64,000 nucleotides of DNA from Pseudomonadota bacterium (GCA_021801265.1 JAJYYE010000001.1:62001-126000); one strand, 5' to 3'. Positions 8,263 through 19,304 are shown, numbered from the stretch's first letter. Notes: generated from the sequence alone by a model not told the origin. Translations and numbers: made by a program.

Positions 8263-10476
8263 TTAAGCCATATCGAGTGGGTCGACATCAATTGACCACC
8301 GAATACCCGATGGACGACGGCTGCCTTGCCACGCTTCGAGCTGATTGAGCGCATCATGCAGCGTACGGCGCTCATCGGCCAACAACAGCAACTGGTAGCG
8401 GAATCGCCCAGCCCGACGGGCTAACGGCGCAGCCACCGGCCCCCAAATCACTAAGGTGTCCCCCAGCGTTTGCGCCAACCAGTCGGCCATCGTTTGCAGC
8501 AAATATTTAGGCGCATCCGCATCCCGGCCATCCGCGCGAATCAAAGCGGCCATCCGCAAAGGCGGCAGGCCAATCTCCAAACGTTCTTGCAGCAAAGCGC
8601 GGGCAAAGCTGCCATAGCCCTCTTTAATCAGCTGATTTAAACCCAGATGCTCGGGATGATGCGTTTGCACCAGTACCGTGCCAGCGCGATCGGCCCGACC
8701 TGCGCGCCCGGCGACCTGAATCAGGTGCTGCGCAAACCGCTCGGCGCCCCGAAAATCATTCGCAAACAGCGCTTGATCGGCATCGACCACGCCTACCAGC
8801 GACACACCGGGAAAATCATGCCCTTTCACCAAAATTTGTGTACCGACAATCAACCGTGCTTCACCCGAATGAATTCGCGCCAAACGCCGATCGAGCTCAC
8901 CGACCCGCCCCAAGGCGTCTCGATCGAGTCGCTCAATACCAAATCCGGGGAAGAGCGCAGTCAACACATCTTCGAGCTGCTCGGTACCCAAACCCCGTGG
9001 CGAGAGGGAAGCCGAACAACCCGGGCAGCGCGATGGCACAGCCTGTTCATGCCCGCAATGATGACAGCGCAACCGCTGAGCTTGGCGATGCCATGTCATG
9101 AACGAATCGCAGTGCGGACATTCCGCCACCCAACCGCAGGCATGGCACAAGAGATTCGGTGCATACCCCCGACGATTCAGATACAGCATGACCTGCCCGC
9201 CCGCCAGCAGATGCTGTTCAATCGCCGCCAGCAGTACATCCGACAAGCCACCCTGCATCCGTTGCTGGCGCACATCCAGCGGATAAATCTTTGGTAGCGC
9301 AGCGCCCCCCGCCCGCTCTGGCAAACTCAAGCCCTGATAACGCCCCAATTCAAGATTACGCATCGACTCTAACGAGGGTGTTGCCGATCCCAGCACGATG
9401 GGAATATTGAGCGCCCGCGCCCGCCAAATCGCGACATCACGAGCATGGTAGCCAAAACCTTCATTCTGCTTGAGCGAGGTATCATGCTCTTCATCCACCA
9501 CAATCAATCCCAAATGTGCAAACGGCTGAAACACCGCCGAGCGCGTACCAATAATGACCCGTGCCTGCCCCGAACGCACCGCCAGCCAGGCCCGCAATCG
9601 CTCCGCATCAGATAAGCCCGAATGCAGCACAGCCGGGCGCAACCCCAAACGCTGGCTAAATCGCCTCACCAGTTGTGGTGTCAGTGCAATCTCTGGCACC
9701 AACACCAACACCTGCTGCCCCGCCGCCAAAACTGGCGTAATCAGGTTTAAATACACTTCCGTTTTGCCGCTACCCGTCACGCCGTCCAGCAACCACACCG
9801 CAAAGCGCGTGAGCGATGCACACACCAAAGCCACCGCCGCCGCTTGGGCATGATTCAGCACGGGCGCAACAGTCGGTACACCTGATGGCACAGCTTCAGG
9901 CCAAGTCAGTGCAACGTCCAAATCGAACGATTCAACCCAACCCAGCTCAAGCAAACGACGGCGCACACTGGCAGGGAAATCCAACACATCCCGTGCTGGC
10001 AGGCCCTCTGGGTGCGCCGCCAGCAGCTGCATCAACGCCTTTTGACGCGCGCCACGTATTGATTCATTCGCCAAGGCCACCACACCGGAGGCGGAAACTC
10101 TCAAAGCCGCACGCTGTAATGCGTCGCCCTGCCGTAAGCTCGGTGGAAAAGCCGTCAGCAGCGTTTCACCCAGGGGAAAATGATAATAATCTGCTGCCCA
10201 CGCCAGGCAATTCAGGAGCTGTGCATCCAAAAGCGGCTCGGCGTCCAATACCGATTCAATCGGTTTAATCACCCAATCGCTCACAGTCTGGGTCGGCGCC
10301 CAAAGCACGCCCACGCGGTAACCTCGCCCCAAGGGCACCCGCACCCGTGCGCCCGCATGAACCACAAAATCTTCGGGTACCGAGTAAGTGAACAATTGCC
10401 GCAAAGGCCCGGGCAACGCAACCAGCCAACAGTGGGAAGGCGTTGAAGCGGGCAAATTAGCGTGAATTTTGGGCAT
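8263..10476 (-). CDS. priA: Primosomal protein N', replication-restart helicase PriA
   Basis: A 737-residue SF2 helicase that recognises stalled forks and reloads the replisome. An N-terminal 3'-DNA-binding domain (about 15-110) is followed by a winged-helix region and the helicase core: Walker A GVTGSGKTEVY (about 228-238), DEEHD (about 324), GSATPSLESM. A zinc-binding insert (about 435-490) carries eight cysteines in four pairs, C-x2-C (LCHAC, ECPHC, RCHHC, RCPGC). Motifs VKGHDFPGVSLVGV and QVAGRAGRADRAG close the core. The length matches E. coli PriA (732). It is followed by glnB and is divergent from rpsU. Confidence 0.97.
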   Translation of the reverse strand: MPKIHANLPASTPSHCWLVALPGPLRQLFTYSVPEDFVVHAGARVRVPLGRGYRVGVLWAPTQTVSDWVIKPIESVLDAEPLLDAQLLNCLAWAADYYHFPLGETLLTAFPPSLRQGDALQRAALRVSASGVVALANESIRGARQKALMQLLAAHPEGLPARDVLDFPASVRRRLLELGWVESFDLDVALTWPEAVPSGVPTVAPVLNHAQAAAVALVCASLTRFAVWLLDGVTGSGKTEVYLNLITPVLAAGQQVLVLVPEIALTPQLVRRFSQRLGLRPAVLHSGLSDAERLRAWLAVRSGQARVIIGTRSAVFQPFAHLGLIVVDEEHDTSLKQNEGFGYHARDVAIWRARALNIPIVLGSATPSLESMRNLELGRYQGLSLPERAGGAALPKIYPLDVRQQRMQGGLSDVLLAAIEQHLLAGGQVMLYLNRRGYAPNLLCHACGWVAECPHCDSFMTWHRQAQRLRCHHCGHEQAVPSRCPGCSASLSPRGLGTEQLEDVLTALFPGFGIERLDRDALGRVGELDRRLARIHSGEARLIVGTQILVKGHDFPGVSLVGVVDADQALFANDFRGAERFAQHLIQVAGRAGRADRAGTVLVQTHHPEHLGLNQLIKEGYGSFARALLQERLEIGLPPLRMAALIRADGRDADAPKYLLQTMADWLAQTLGDTLVIWGPVAAPLARRAGRFRYQLLLLADERRTLHDALNQLEAWQGSRRPSGIRWSIDVDPLDMA

Positions 10477-10558
10477 GAATAGTTATCAAAATACGAACAA
10501 CAGAACAGTCATAAAGCGCTCATCATACCGTCTGCAGCATGAAAGCCATCGTCAATGC

Positions 10559-10586
10559 TTGCGTCTTAAATCAACCGCCCTATAAT
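10559..10586 (+). promoter_or_regulatory. Sigma70 promoter of rpsU
   Basis: TTGCGT (10559-10564), a 16-bp spacer and a perfect TATAAT (10581-10586) suggest a strong promoter with transcription from about 10593. This leaves a leader of about 110 nt before rpsU, containing a short open frame with a strong ribosome site. Confidence 0.6.
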
Positions 10587-10653
10587 ACAAGGCCTTTTTA
10601 TTGCTCAACCGTTCTCAGCTTTAAGTTAATTCCGTGTTAACGAGGAGAGGCGA

Positions 10654-10692
10654 ATGGCGTTAGAAGCAATTTTCAGCCAATCAATTCAATAG
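10654..10692 (+). CDS. Possible 12-codon leader peptide before rpsU
   Basis: A short frame, [12 protein letters not shown] then TAG, begins 4 bases after a strong ribosome-binding run (GAGGAGAGG, 10642-10650). Its stop codon overlaps the AGGA that serves as the ribosome site of rpsU 10 bases further on. This geometry would let ribosomes finishing the leader re-initiate at rpsU. The frame is not in phase with rpsU. No known leader of this sequence is recalled; it may be chance, but its ribosome site is stronger than that of rpsU. Confidence 0.35.
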   Translation: MALEAIFSQSIQ

Positions 10693-10705
10693 GATAGTCA
10701 TTTTC

Positions 10706-10921
10706 ATGCCATCAGTACGTGTTCGGGACAACGAGCCCTTTGAAGTTGCAGTTCGTCGGTTTAAGCGCTCTTGCGAGAAAGCAGGCATCATCAGCGAGCT
10801 CCGTGAGCGCGAGTTTTACGAAAAACCCACCACCGAACGCAAGCGCAAAAACGCGGCTGCCGTTAAACGCAACCAAAAGCGTCTGTCTAAAGAGCAATCT
10901 CGTCGCGTTCGTTTGTTCTAA
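10706..10921 (+). CDS. rpsU: 30S ribosomal protein bS21
   Basis: A 71-residue, Arg/Lys-rich protein beginning [20 protein letters not shown] and ending SRRVRLF, matching bS21 over its whole length (E. coli 71). It binds at the 30S platform near the anti-Shine-Dalgarno end of 16S rRNA and helps mRNA selection. It is followed by yqeY 51 bp downstream, an ancient pairing. In E. coli rpsU is followed by dnaG and rpoD; neither is here, so the macromolecular-synthesis operon is split in this genome. Confidence 0.98.
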   Translation: MPSVRVRDNEPFEVAVRRFKRSCEKAGIISELREREFYEKPTTERKRKNAAAVKRNQKRLSKEQSRRVRLF

Positions 10922-10972
10922 GCACACTGCGATGCCAGCGCCCGCTCGCGGGCGCCACCAAGGAATTCTGTC

Positions 10973-11434
10973 ATGAGCGCCGAAATAAGCCCTTTGAAAG
11001 CCCGGCTAACCGACGACATGAAGCAGGCGATGAAATCAGGCGATAAACAACGCCTTGGGGTTATCCGTTTGCTATTGTCGGCCATCAAGCAAAAAGAAGT
11101 CGATGAGCGCGTAACGCTTACCGACGATGACATTTTCGCCATCCTCGTGAAACAAACCAAGCAACGGCGCGAGTCCATTGCTCAATTTGAAGCGGCTGGC
11201 CGTGCCGATTTAGTCGCCACGGAGCAATACGAACTTCAAGTGATCGAAACGTACCTTCCAGAAAAACTCAGCGAAGCAGAAGTTCAGCAAATTATTGCCG
11301 AGACCATTGCGTCAATGGGTGCACAGGGCGTGACTCAAATGGGCGCGGTCATGAATGCCGTTCGGGCCAAAGTGGCGGGTCGCACTGATCTTGCCGCCGT
11401 GAGTCAATGGGTTAAAGCGGCGCTCAACGGCTAA
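10973..11434 (+). CDS. yqeY: GatB/YqeY domain protein
   Basis: A 153-residue stand-alone YqeY protein. The helical N-terminal part (LKARLTDDMKQAMKSGDK, RLGVIRLLLSAIKQKEVDER) and the C-terminal three-helix part (YLPEKLSEAEVQQII, GAVMNAVRAKVAGRTDL) are both typical. The C-terminal fold is that of the tail domain of the amidotransferase GatB, which contacts tRNA, so a role in tRNA-dependent amidation is often proposed, but the exact function is unproven. It follows rpsU on the same strand and is probably cotranscribed. Confidence 0.93.
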   Translation: MSAEISPLKARLTDDMKQAMKSGDKQRLGVIRLLLSAIKQKEVDERVTLTDDDIFAILVKQTKQRRESIAQFEAAGRADLVATEQYELQVIETYLPEKLSEAEVQQIIAETIASMGAQGVTQMGAVMNAVRAKVAGRTDLAAVSQWVKAALNG

Positions 11435-13039
<1,605 letters not shown>

Positions 13040-13113
13040 ACACACCGCCGCAAGCCTGACGCCGCCCCCCTGCTCGCCACATTGGCCAAATTCAATCCGA
13101 GGCATTTTATAGC

Positions 13114-14208
13114 ATGAGCGAATCCACCCTCCCAGCGAACAAGTACGGCCTTAAGAATGACCGCTTCCTTCGCGCCCTGCTGCGCGAGCCGGTGGACTGC
13201 ACCCCGATCTGGATCATGCGTCAGGCCGGGCGCTACCTGCCGGAATATCAAGCCACCCGCGCCAAAGCGGGCAGCTTTATGGATTTGTGTCGTTCAGCAG
13301 ATCTCGCCTGTGAAGTGACCCTTCAGCCGCTGGAACGATTTGACCTGGATGCGGCCATTTTATTTTCCGACATCCTGACGATTCCCGATGCCATGGGACT
13401 GGGCCTGACTTTTTCCACTGGCGAAGGTCCGGTGTTCGCACGCCCGCTGCGCAGCCGTCATGCGATCGAGCAGCTCCCGATCCCCGATCCAGAGAATGAG
13501 CTTCGCTACGTGATGGATGCCGTAGGTACCATTCGCAAAGCACTGGATGGCCGCGTGCCCCTCATCGGTTTTTCGGGCAGCCCCTGGACACTCGCCACCT
13601 ATATGGTTGAGGGCGGCTCGACCAAAGAATTCGCCCACATCAAGGGCCTGATGTACAGCGATCCCACCAGCGCGCACCTCCTGCTGGATAAACTCAGCAC
13701 GGCAGTGACCGATTATCTCAACGCCCAAGTTCGGCGCGGCGCGCAAACATTGATGATTTTCGACACCTGGGGTGGCGTACTTTCCCCCGAAAAATATCGC
13801 GAATTTTCACTGGCTTATATGGAAAAAATTGTCAGCGGCCTGATTCGTGAGCATGAAGGTCAGCGCATTCCGGTGATTTTATTTACCAAAGGTGGTGGCC
13901 ACTGGGCCACCGAAATTGCGGCCACAGGTGCCGACGGTATCGGCGTGGATTGGACCGTGGATATTGGCCAGATTCGCCAACAGGTGGGGCATCACGTGGC
14001 CCTCCAAGGGAACCTGGATCCCAGCGTGCTGTATGCGCCGGATGCAGTCATTGAACAGGAAGTCGCCCGAATCTTGCAATCCTACGGCGCGGGCACAGGG
14101 CATGTGTTTAACCTGGGCCATGGAATCCATCAACACGTCAACCCAGAAAAAGTGGCCACCTTAGTCAACGCCGTGCATCGTTTAAGCCGCCCGTACCACA
14201 TGGCTTAA
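13114..14208 (+). CDS. hemE: Uroporphyrinogen decarboxylase
   Basis: A 364-residue cytoplasmic haem-pathway enzyme that removes four carboxyl groups from uroporphyrinogen III to give coproporphyrinogen III. Signature [16 protein letters not shown] (about 31-46) includes the Arg residues that hold the substrate; [14 protein letters not shown] contains the catalytic Asp; [16 protein letters not shown] and [16 protein letters not shown] complete the active site. The length fits the family (E. coli 354). It is 74 bp after gltD on the same strand and converges with the 203-aa unknown gene. Confidence 0.97.
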   Translation: MSESTLPANKYGLKNDRFLRALLREPVDCTPIWIMRQAGRYLPEYQATRAKAGSFMDLCRSADLACEVTLQPLERFDLDAAILFSDILTIPDAMGLGLTFSTGEGPVFARPLRSRHAIEQLPIPDPENELRYVMDAVGTIRKALDGRVPLIGFSGSPWTLATYMVEGGSTKEFAHIKGLMYSDPTSAHLLLDKLSTAVTDYLNAQVRRGAQTLMIFDTWGGVLSPEKYREFSLAYMEKIVSGLIREHEGQRIPVILFTKGGGHWATEIAATGADGIGVDWTVDIGQIRQQVGHHVALQGNLDPSVLYAPDAVIEQEVARILQSYGAGTGHVFNLGHGIHQHVNPEKVATLVNAVHRLSRPYHMA

Positions 14209-14242
14209 CATTTCAAACACAGGGGACACATGCCCCGAGCAC

Positions 14243-14854
14243 CTAAACGGGCTCGGGCTCATTCAACAGCGATTTTAATTTTGCCTGTGATGCGCGGGGC
14301 ATCAACCCACCCCGACTGGATGTCAAGGGGGCTTCTTTGATCGCCGCGCGGTCAAACACCACCAGATCAAACGGCACCTCAAACGCCACAAAACTCAACA
14401 CCAATGCGCGTTCCTGCCGCCCGTTACGATAGTGATATCGCCGCTCCGATTCGGAAAAGGGAATATTTTTCTCCATCAAAAACGTCATCACTTCTTCCGG
14501 CGTATCCGCGAATAAATGCAAGGTGATTTTCGACTCACGATCTGCCGTACCCGATAACACCGACCCCACCAATCGCGGGGAAAACGCATCAAAAAACGCC
14601 ATGGCCTTTAAGGCCTCGCTCCGCAACGTGCGCAATATTTCGTTTTGTTCGGGACGAAAAATCAATTGATATTGGCGAATTTCCGATTCCAACCGGGTAC
14701 AGTCCACCGACATGAATCGCTCATCCAGCGTCACGCCCAACCGGGCTGCCGAACGCCGCAGCGCCGAGGCTCGATCCAGCGAAGCATCTTCGGTGCACAT
14801 CTGTGCCGCCGCACGTAAAACAGATTGCGCGGCAGGTCCTCGCGATACGGCCAT
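14243..14854 (-). CDS. Conserved protein of unknown function, 203 aa
   Basis: I do not recognise a named family. The protein begins MAVSRGPAAQ, is soluble with no signal peptide or membrane segment, and has a helical, charged first half (EIRQYQLIFRPEQNEILRTL) and a second half with PRLVGSVLSGTADRESKITL, where a Gly-Ser is followed by a strand, faintly like a nucleotidyltransferase fold, but the catalytic acidic pair is not clear. Later strands include RQERALVLSFVAFEVPFDLVVF. I chose the ATG at 14854 because GGAGG lies 8 bases upstream; a start at 14881 would put that site inside the gene. It converges with hemE and is separated from ponA by a REP pair. Confidence 0.7.
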   Translation of the reverse strand: MAVSRGPAAQSVLRAAAQMCTEDASLDRASALRRSAARLGVTLDERFMSVDCTRLESEIRQYQLIFRPEQNEILRTLRSEALKAMAFFDAFSPRLVGSVLSGTADRESKITLHLFADTPEEVMTFLMEKNIPFSESERRYHYRNGRQERALVLSFVAFEVPFDLVVFDRAAIKEAPLTSSRGGLMPRASQAKLKSLLNEPEPV

Positions 14855-14930
14855 AGCAACCCCCTCCTCCCTTCTAACCATAAGTATCTACATCAGTTTG
14901 CATACAACGGGCAGGCAGGTGCGTATGTTT

Positions 14931-15070
14931 TGTAGGAGGGGATTCATCCCCGACGCAGTAACCCCCTGCGATGAACCCTGTTGCGTACCCTGCGTCGGTG
15001 GCGAACGGACGATAACACCGTGCGCCTGAATTTGGCCGTGCTGTTCGGAGATGAATCCCCTCCTCCTACA
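14931..15070. repeat. Inverted pair of REP-like palindromes
   Basis: The first unit (14931-14954) reads TGTAG followed by a GGGGAT/ATCCCC hairpin; the second (15044-15070) is the same type of unit reversed, with a three-base insertion after the GTAG head. A GTAG head joined to a short palindrome, in inverted pairs, is the pattern of REP elements spread by RAYT transposases. The 89 bases between are not coding. The pair sits between the ends of two leftward genes, a usual REP location. A diverged pair of the same type lies at 25644-25778. Confidence 0.65.
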
Positions 15071-15100
15071 GGCGTTTGGGGCGTGGCCCCTCAACTCAGC

Positions 15101-17473
15101 TCAAAACAAATCATTGACTAAATTTTGCGGCAAGGCATCGACCGGAATGGGCGCCGAGAGCGTTGATTCATCTGCCGGTCCACGCGTGGTATCAAAATAT
15201 TCCCGCACCCCCCCCGAACTTCCTGACGAGATTTTATCTCCCGTTTGTGGATCAATCATGACCTCAACCACACCCGGCGGCGGAACGTCGGGCTTATCGT
15301 TAGACGGTGGCAGCATTGCCTTCATAAATTCTGACCAAATAGGCAAGGCGGCCGTGCCGCCGACCTCACGGTGGCCCAAGGGCGTATTGTCATCAAAGCC
15401 CACCCAAGCCGTGGCCACCCAACCCGGCCCAAACCCGGTAAACCAGGCATCACGCTGTTCATTGGTTGTGCCGGTTTTACCCCCAATATCGTTACGTTTC
15501 AGCGCACGATAGGCCGCGCCACCCGTCCCCATTCGCACGACATCACGTAAAGCTGAGCGCATCAAAAAGGCATTTTGGGCAGAAATAATGCGGGGCGCCG
15601 CGCTGGGATCCGGTGAATCGAGCGAACAGTCATCACAGAGATGCACGGAAGGATGACTATAGAGCGCAACGTTATCGCCATTATCCACTTCGGTGATGAC
15701 ATACGGGGTGACACGGAACCCCCCATTCACAAACGTTGAAAAAGCACCCACCAATTCCAGTGGTGTGAGGGTATAACTCCCCAGTGCCATTGAAGGCGTC
15801 GCAGACCAATTTTGCGTAGGCAACCCAAAGCGGGTCGCGTATTTGAGTACATTTTCCGGACCCAGCGCGTCAATCAGGCGAATAGATACCAAGTTGACCG
15901 AATGGACCAAGGCCATCCGCATCCGCATGGGACCGCCAAATTTCTTTTCATAATTTTGTGGCCGCCAATCGACCCCCTGTTTCACCCCATTTTTCACCAC
16001 CACAGGAGAATCATTAATCAGCGTGGCCCAAGTAAAACCATGATCCAACGCGGCAGAATATAAAAACGGCTTGAATCCTGAGCCCGGCTGGCGCTCAGCT
16101 TGAGTGACATGATTAAATTTACTGTCGTGATCGAAATCAAACCCACCCACCAAGGCACGAATCGCCCCCGTATCGGGGTTCAGCGCAACAAATGCCCCAC
16201 TAACCGCCGGAATCTCGGCCAACCGCCAATGGGTGTCATCAATCGTTTGCAAACGAATCAAATCCCCCACTTTAAGCACATCACCCATTACTTTGGGTTT
16301 GGGTCCGCAACGATTCTCTGATTCATAATGACAAGCCCAACTGACCGCATCGAATCCCAATGTCTGCCGCGAACCATCACTCATTAAAATGGTCGCGTCA
16401 GTCGGCTCAATCGACAGCACCACGGCCGGTACCAACCCCCCAACCACAGGCGTTGACTGCAGCTTATCCAGCAGCGTTTTCAAGTTACCAAGCGAGGAAC
16501 CCCACTGATCCTCGGCACCGCGATAACCATGCCGTCGATCATAAGCCAGCAAATCATCACGCAACGCAGCGCGCGCTACCTGCTGCGCTTTTGGATCAAT
16601 CGAGGTATGAACGCTCAATCCCATCTCATAGGCTTGATCACCATATTGCGCCACCATTTTCTGCCGTACCATTTCGGCCACAAATGGCGCCGGAGTTTGA
16701 ATCACCGCACTGGCAAATAAATGTCCCGGTAGTGGCGCTTGCATCGCCTGATCGTACGCCGCCTGATCAATATGGCCCAAGGCCAGCATCCTTCCCAGCA
16801 CATAAGCACGACGTGCCAGCGCCTTATCCGGATTAGAAACCGGGTTTACCAAAGAGGGGGCCTTGGGCAAAGAAGCCAGCATTGCCGCTTCAGCCACAGT
16901 TAACTGATCCAGCGGCTTTCCAAAATACACCTGCGCCGCCGCCTTGACGCCATAGGCCCGATTACCCAGAAAGATTTTATTGAGATAAAGCGTCATGATT
17001 TGCGGCTTGGTCAACGCATGTTCAATTTTGATTGCCAGTAAGATCTCCATCAGTTTACGGCTATACGTTTTCTCCCTGCCCAGGAAAAAGTTCCGCGCCA
17101 CTTGCATTGTGATGGTTGAGCCGCCCTGCCCTTTATGTCCCGTCTTAACCAACTCATATACCGCACGAAACAAGCTCTGAACGTCTACTCCGCCATGCTG
17201 AAAAAACCCATCGTCCTCGGCAGAAGTAAAGGCATCGACAACGACTTTAGGGATTTCTTCAAATGTCACCGGGAAGCGGCGCCGCTCACCAAACTCAGCA
17301 ATTAACCCACCATCGGCGTCGTAAACCCGCATTGGAATTTGGTATTGAACTGTCGACAATTCACCGACATCCGGCAGCTGGCTGTTGTATATCTGATACA
17401 CGACCCCTACCCCACCAATGGCAAAAATCGATAAAAAACCAAACAGATACAACACAAATTTGATAAGTTTCAT
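15101..17473 (-). CDS. mrcA: Penicillin-binding protein 1A
   Basis: A 790-residue class A PBP that polymerises glycan strands and cross-links peptides in the periplasm. A short cytoplasmic tail and one membrane helix (about 6-28) are followed by the GT51 domain with the catalytic Glu in SAEDDGFFQHGG (about 84-95) and GQGGSTITMQVARN (about 114-127). An OB-like insert precedes the transpeptidase domain: SxxK in PGSGFKP (about 460), SVN, and KTG in GGKTGTTNEQRD (about 659-670). Its divergent position from pilM is conserved in gammaproteobacteria, where the gene is also called ponA. The C-terminal tail is Ser/Pro-rich. Confidence 0.96.
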   Translation of the reverse strand: MKLIKFVLYLFGFLSIFAIGGVGVVYQIYNSQLPDVGELSTVQYQIPMRVYDADGGLIAEFGERRRFPVTFEEIPKVVVDAFTSAEDDGFFQHGGVDVQSLFRAVYELVKTGHKGQGGSTITMQVARNFFLGREKTYSRKLMEILLAIKIEHALTKPQIMTLYLNKIFLGNRAYGVKAAAQVYFGKPLDQLTVAEAAMLASLPKAPSLVNPVSNPDKALARRAYVLGRMLALGHIDQAAYDQAMQAPLPGHLFASAVIQTPAPFVAEMVRQKMVAQYGDQAYEMGLSVHTSIDPKAQQVARAALRDDLLAYDRRHGYRGAEDQWGSSLGNLKTLLDKLQSTPVVGGLVPAVVLSIEPTDATILMSDGSRQTLGFDAVSWACHYESENRCGPKPKVMGDVLKVGDLIRLQTIDDTHWRLAEIPAVSGAFVALNPDTGAIRALVGGFDFDHDSKFNHVTQAERQPGSGFKPFLYSAALDHGFTWATLINDSPVVVKNGVKQGVDWRPQNYEKKFGGPMRMRMALVHSVNLVSIRLIDALGPENVLKYATRFGLPTQNWSATPSMALGSYTLTPLELVGAFSTFVNGGFRVTPYVITEVDNGDNVALYSHPSVHLCDDCSLDSPDPSAAPRIISAQNAFLMRSALRDVVRMGTGGAAYRALKRNDIGGKTGTTNEQRDAWFTGFGPGWVATAWVGFDDNTPLGHREVGGTAALPIWSEFMKAMLPPSNDKPDVPPPGVVEVMIDPQTGDKISSGSSGGVREYFDTTRGPADESTLSAPIPVDALPQNLVNDLF

Positions 17474-17529
17474 TTAATTGAGACAAGCCATGTTTTTTTG
17501 CAACGAAGAGTACAAGATTACAAGAATAT

Positions 17530-17559
17530 TCGACAAACCCACAGGTTTTGGCCTAGGAT
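17530..17559 (+). promoter_or_regulatory. Candidate promoter of the pil operon
   Basis: TCGACA (17530-17535), an 18-bp spacer and TAGGAT (17554-17559) lie about 58 bases before pilM. Each box matches the sigma70 consensus at four or five positions. It is the best candidate in the 143-bp gap between divergent mrcA and pilM. Confidence 0.35.
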
Positions 17560-17616
17560 GCGTCGGTGGACTTAAAAGTGCGCGTGCAACCATAGCGCAC
17601 ACCCAAAGGGAAGGGA

Positions 17617-18714
17617 ATGACCGTGCCATTATTTACATCAAAAACCCATCGTCTTGGCGTTGACATCAGCTCAACCGCCGTCAAGGTTCTGATGCTCGAA
17701 AAGCATCGCAATGGGTATCGACCGACCGCATTTGCCATTGAGCCCATATCAGCAGGCGCGGTGCAAGATAAAACCATCACCGACCCTGATGTTGTCGCAG
17801 GCGCATTAAGTCGCGCCTTGTCGAGATCCCGGGCGAAAACCAAACACGTCGTCATGGCCGTACCCACAGGGGCCAGCGTGAGTCGCGTGCTTAACATCCA
17901 AAACCCGGGGAATGAATTCGAGCTGGAAGAGCAGGTTCGAATGGAGTCCGATCAATACATTCCATTTCCAATTGATGAGGTTAGCCTTGATTTCGAGCCC
18001 CTGCATAGCCGCCTCGATAGTCAGGCGAAGAAAAAGAAAGCAGGGGAAGAGATCACCTTGAGCGTCGTGATGGCGGCGACACGTTCTACCAATGTCGAAG
18101 CGCGTATCGCTGTTGCGGAGGCGGCGGGGCTCACCGTGGATGTGATGGATGTCGAATCATTCGCCATCCAAAATGCTTTTACGGAAATCATCGCCCCCGG
18201 CCTAACCGCAGAAGATCGGGCACAACCCGTTGCTTTACTGGATATCGGTGCCAATACCACCACCATCAATGTGTTCAATGGCGATAACATTATTTACAGC
18301 AAAGAGCATCCCTTTGGCGGCAAGTTGCTCACCAACGATATCTCGCTTTATTACGGGCTATCCCCGGATGAAGCGGAAGAGAAAAAACGCAACGATACGC
18401 TACCCGACGATTATCACCGCAAAGTGTTACAGCCATTTATCGACAATATGGCCATGCAGGTTGAGCGATTTATTCAGTATTTTTATGCCGAAACCAATGC
18501 GGGCACCATCGGGCTCATCCTCCTGGGCGGTGGCACGGCGAACACCGCAGGTGCCATTGAACGGATTAACAATGAAACCGGTATTCGGACGCGCAGTGCG
18601 AATCCCTTTGTCACCATCGGCCAGGGATCAAAAATTTCAGCGGAATTGTTAGCCAACCATGGCTCATCCATGCTGATCGCGTGTGGTCTCGCATTACGGA
18701 GTTTCGACCAATGA
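17617..18714 (+). CDS. pilM: Type IV pilus assembly protein PilM
   Basis: A 365-residue actin-like ATPase that sits on the cytoplasmic side of the pilus machine and binds the N-terminal tail of PilN. Phosphate-binding motifs are HRLGVDISSTAVKVLML near the N-terminus, ALLDIGANTTTINVF (about 207-221) and LILLGGGTANTAG (about 300-312). The length matches the family (about 355). First gene of pilMNOPQ; its stop overlaps the pilN start (ATGA, 18711-18714), so the two are translationally coupled. Confidence 0.95.
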   Translation: MTVPLFTSKTHRLGVDISSTAVKVLMLEKHRNGYRPTAFAIEPISAGAVQDKTITDPDVVAGALSRALSRSRAKTKHVVMAVPTGASVSRVLNIQNPGNEFELEEQVRMESDQYIPFPIDEVSLDFEPLHSRLDSQAKKKKAGEEITLSVVMAATRSTNVEARIAVAEAAGLTVDVMDVESFAIQNAFTEIIAPGLTAEDRAQPVALLDIGANTTTINVFNGDNIIYSKEHPFGGKLLTNDISLYYGLSPDEAEEKKRNDTLPDDYHRKVLQPFIDNMAMQVERFIQYFYAETNAGTIGLILLGGGTANTAGAIERINNETGIRTRSANPFVTIGQGSKISAELLANHGSSMLIACGLALRSFDQ

Positions 18715-19301
18715 GAAGAATCAACCTCCTCCCCTGGCGCGATGAACGTCGCCAAACCCTGCAACGAAATTTCGTCCTTCATTTGGCAGGCTCTGTGGTC
18801 GCGGCCTTAATCATTGGCGGCGGCATCCATCTCTATGAACAGAACCAAATTGATTTCCAGGATCAGCGCAACCAGTATCTCAATGGTGTCATCAAGGATC
18901 TGGATCGTAAAATTCAGTCCATCAACGAGCTGAAAAAGAAAAAGGAAGAACTGATTGCACGGATGCAAGTCATTGAAAAACTGCAATCCAGCCGCCCAAT
19001 CATCGTGCATCTGATGGAAGATTTCGTCAAAACACTGCCCGATGGCATTCAACTCACCAACATCAGCATTACAGGTGATAAAACCATCTCCTTGCAAGGA
19101 TACTCGGATGCCCAGGCGCGGGTGGCTGACTACTTAAGACAACTCAATGGTTCCAGCTATATTGAAAATGCCGTGATTGTTGGATCAGGGATTTTGGCTC
19201 AGGAACCGGGTAAAAATTCGCCTTCATCGAACCGGTATGTATTTTCGATTACTGCCACGATTCAAGCCCCCAAATCCGCTGATGCGGGCAAGGAGAATTA
19301 A
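18711..19301 (+). CDS. pilN: Type IV pilus assembly protein PilN
   Basis: A 196-residue bitopic inner-membrane protein. The cytoplasmic N-terminus contains the INLLPWR motif that PilM grips, followed by one membrane helix (about 20-40), a coiled coil (about 45-90) and a ferredoxin-like periplasmic domain. I chose the ATG at 18711, overlapping the pilM stop, because it puts INLLPWR at residues 4-10; an upstream start at 18681 would lie inside pilM and add unrelated residues. PilN pairs with PilO to link the motor side to the secretin. Confidence 0.95.
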   Translation: MRRINLLPWRDERRQTLQRNFVLHLAGSVVAALIIGGGIHLYEQNQIDFQDQRNQYLNGVIKDLDRKIQSINELKKKKEELIARMQVIEKLQSSRPIIVHLMEDFVKTLPDGIQLTNISITGDKTISLQGYSDAQARVADYLRQLNGSSYIENAVIVGSGILAQEPGKNSPSSNRYVFSITATIQAPKSADAGKEN

Positions 19302-19304
19302 GAG

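Noticed and set aside
9816-10268. Rightward open frame of 150 codons opposite priA
   Set aside because: Antisense to the conserved PriA N-terminal part; His/Pro/Arg-rich composition typical of a shadow.
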